From contig NZ_JAFBEB010000009.1 in assembly GCF_016908525.1 (NCBI RefSeq), forward strand, positions 62,001-126,000: 64,000 bases of DNA, given 5' to 3'. Of this stretch, positions 63,091 to 64,000 are shown one piece after another. The translations under genes and the position numbers were made by a program. The DNA comes from Brevibacillus fulvus. GTDB lineage: Bacteria > Bacillota > Bacilli > Brevibacillales > Brevibacillaceae. A model generated the notes under the pieces. It made no database searches and was not told the origin of the DNA. It worked only from the letters and a program-made list of their open reading frames with translations. Within the stretch, counting starts at the first letter, position 1, and the number at the start of each line of letters is the position of its first letter.

Positions 63091-64000
63091 CTAGAGGCGA
63101 TATTTTTGCAGTTTTCGGTAAAACGTACTGCGGGGAATACCCAGCAGTTTCGCCGCAGCGGAAGCGCTTCCATTTGTCTTGTGCAAAGCCTGAACAATCG
63201 ATTGCTTTTCGAGCTGTTCGCGATAAGACCATGATTCCTCCCGGCTGGAGCTCCGTCCATCCCACTCGGTCGTTGCCGCTGTGGCAGCTAGCAGGCCAAA
63301 ATCGCCGCCAAACAGCTCGGGCAGCAGCAGGGGAATCTCCTCTTCAGTCATGACGCTGAGCCGCTCCAGTACGTTAAACAGCTCCCTGACGTTTCCTGGC
63401 CAATCATAATGCATAAACTGATCGATCAGCTCAGGAAACATCGGCACATCGAGATTGTTTTTTTGGCAGTAGTAGCGAACAAGATGAGGGATGTCTTCTT
63501 TTCGTTCGCGCAAAGGTGGAATAGAGAGAGGATAAACGTGGAGTCGGTAAAAAAGGTCTTCGCGAAACGTTCCTTCCTTGACCATTTGGCTCATATCCCG
63601 ATGCGTTGCGCTAATAATCCGGAGTTGAACCGGGATCTCCGCAGAACTGCCGATCGGCGTAACCTTTCTTTCCTGTAATACGCGCAGCAAGGCGACTTGC
63701 ATCTGCGGCGGAATTTCGCCAATCTCGTCGAGAAACAAGGTGCCGCCGTTCGCTTGCACCAGCTTTCCTTTGTAGCCGTGACGACGCGCACCCGTAAAAG
63801 CCCCTTCCGCGTAGCCAAACAGCTCGCTTTCAATCAGTTCTTTCGGAATTGCGCCACAGTTTACGGCAATAAACGGGCCGTTATTGCACGGACTATTATC
63901 GTGGATGGCCCGGGCAACCAACTCTTTGCCCGTACCGCTCTCCCCCTTGAGAAAAACGTTGATGCTGCGCCGGGAAATGCGCTCAATCTGCTGTAAAACT
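63091..64000 (-). CDS. acoR: Sigma-54 activator AcoR, C-terminal part (5' end outside window)
   Basis: About 303 residues of the AAA+ and DNA-binding parts; the N-terminal sensor lies beyond the right edge. Walker A GESGTGKE is at the very start, followed by the GAFTGA sigma-54 contact loop (EGAFTGARR), Walker B GTLFLDEIGEIPP, the sensor stretches and the Fis-type helix-turn-helix at the end (SASAAAKLLGIPRSTFYRKLQKY). The cut prevents reading its GAF-type input domain. It is followed by lipL and a sigma-54 aco promoter, which identifies it as AcoR. Confidence 0.92.
   Translation of the reverse strand, partial: VLQQIERISRRSINVFLKGESGTGKELVARAIHDNSPCNNGPFIAVNCGAIPKELIESELFGYAEGAFTGARRHGYKGKLVQANGGTLFLDEIGEIPPQMQVALLRVLQERKVTPIGSSAEIPVQLRIISATHRDMSQMVKEGTFREDLFYRLHVYPLSIPPLRERKEDIPHLVRYYCQKNNLDVPMFPELIDQFMHYDWPGNVRELFNVLERLSVMTEEEIPLLLPELFGGDFGLLAATAATTEWDGRSSSREESWSYREQLEKQSIVQALHKTNGSASAAAKLLGIPRSTFYRKLQKYRL

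Noticed and set aside
1-64000. Search by eye for tRNA genes, T-box leaders, insertion sequence ends and CRISPR repeats
   Set aside because: No cloverleaf, T-box core, terminal inverted repeats with transposase, or regularly spaced repeats were seen.

Overview
The window looks like a chromosomal segment of an aerobic, low-to-mid G+C Gram-positive bacterium of the Bacillales type (Bacillus, Brevibacillus or Alicyclobacillaceae relatives). Evidence: AddAB in place of RecBCD, a caa3-type oxidase set (ctaA, ctaB, ctaC-D-E-F, ctaG, ctaM), an AdaA/Ogt split alkylation response, a LipL-type lipoyl-relay enzyme, a ydaO-type c-di-AMP riboswitch, an S-box SAM riboswitch and AGGAGG-type ribosome binding sites. 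The genus cannot be fixed from sequence alone. No tRNA, rRNA, insertion sequence, prophage or CRISPR array was seen.

Layout. 1-4.1 kb: a periplasmic-adaptor-like lipoprotein and an RND-type permease cut by the left edge; the permease lacks the usual proton-relay aspartates. 4.2-7.4 kb: a carboxylesterase, purU and an APC amino-acid permease. 7.5-19.7 kb: a tight sbcD-sbcC-addB-addA recombination operon. 19.8-27.5 kb: heme A synthesis and the cytochrome caa3 oxidase genes, in several terminator-bounded units. 28-36 kb: a short-chain dehydrogenase, an EmrE-like exporter, an ABC importer with two tandem solute-binding lipoproteins, a GH18-like protein and a Cof phosphatase. 36.2-38.5 kb: an orphan MEDS-domain histidine kinase and a LysM-CAP secreted protein under a c-di-AMP riboswitch. 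38.5-45 kb: a TPR protein, a TetR regulator with an acyltransferase-3 membrane protein, topB, and a secreted FG-GAP-like protein. 45-48 kb: an NTF2-like/OsmC/epimerase operon with its TetR regulator and two matching operator sites, then tag. 48-51 kb: an orphan OppA-like protein under a SAM riboswitch, then adaA-ogt. 51-55.5 kb: a YjjG-like phosphatase, a PD-(D/E)XK-fold protein, a WYL regulator and an MFS transporter read in one direction. 55.6-64 kb: an acetoin catabolic locus: acoR (cut by the right edge), lipL, then acoA-acoB-acoC-acoL and an aldehyde dehydrogenase behind a good sigma-54 promoter with an upstream dyad.

How the parts work together. Acetoin would be cleaved by AcoAB/AcoC/AcoL to acetyl-CoA and acetaldehyde. 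LipL can charge the AcoC lipoyl domain, the aldehyde dehydrogenase may remove the acetaldehyde, and AcoR with sigma-54 would switch the set on. The cta genes assemble the terminal oxidase that re-oxidises the electron carriers. Most genes are on the minus strand; the few plus-strand genes sit as single units. The least understood parts are the degenerate RND protein, the MFS-WYL-nuclease-fold cluster and the MEDS kinase.
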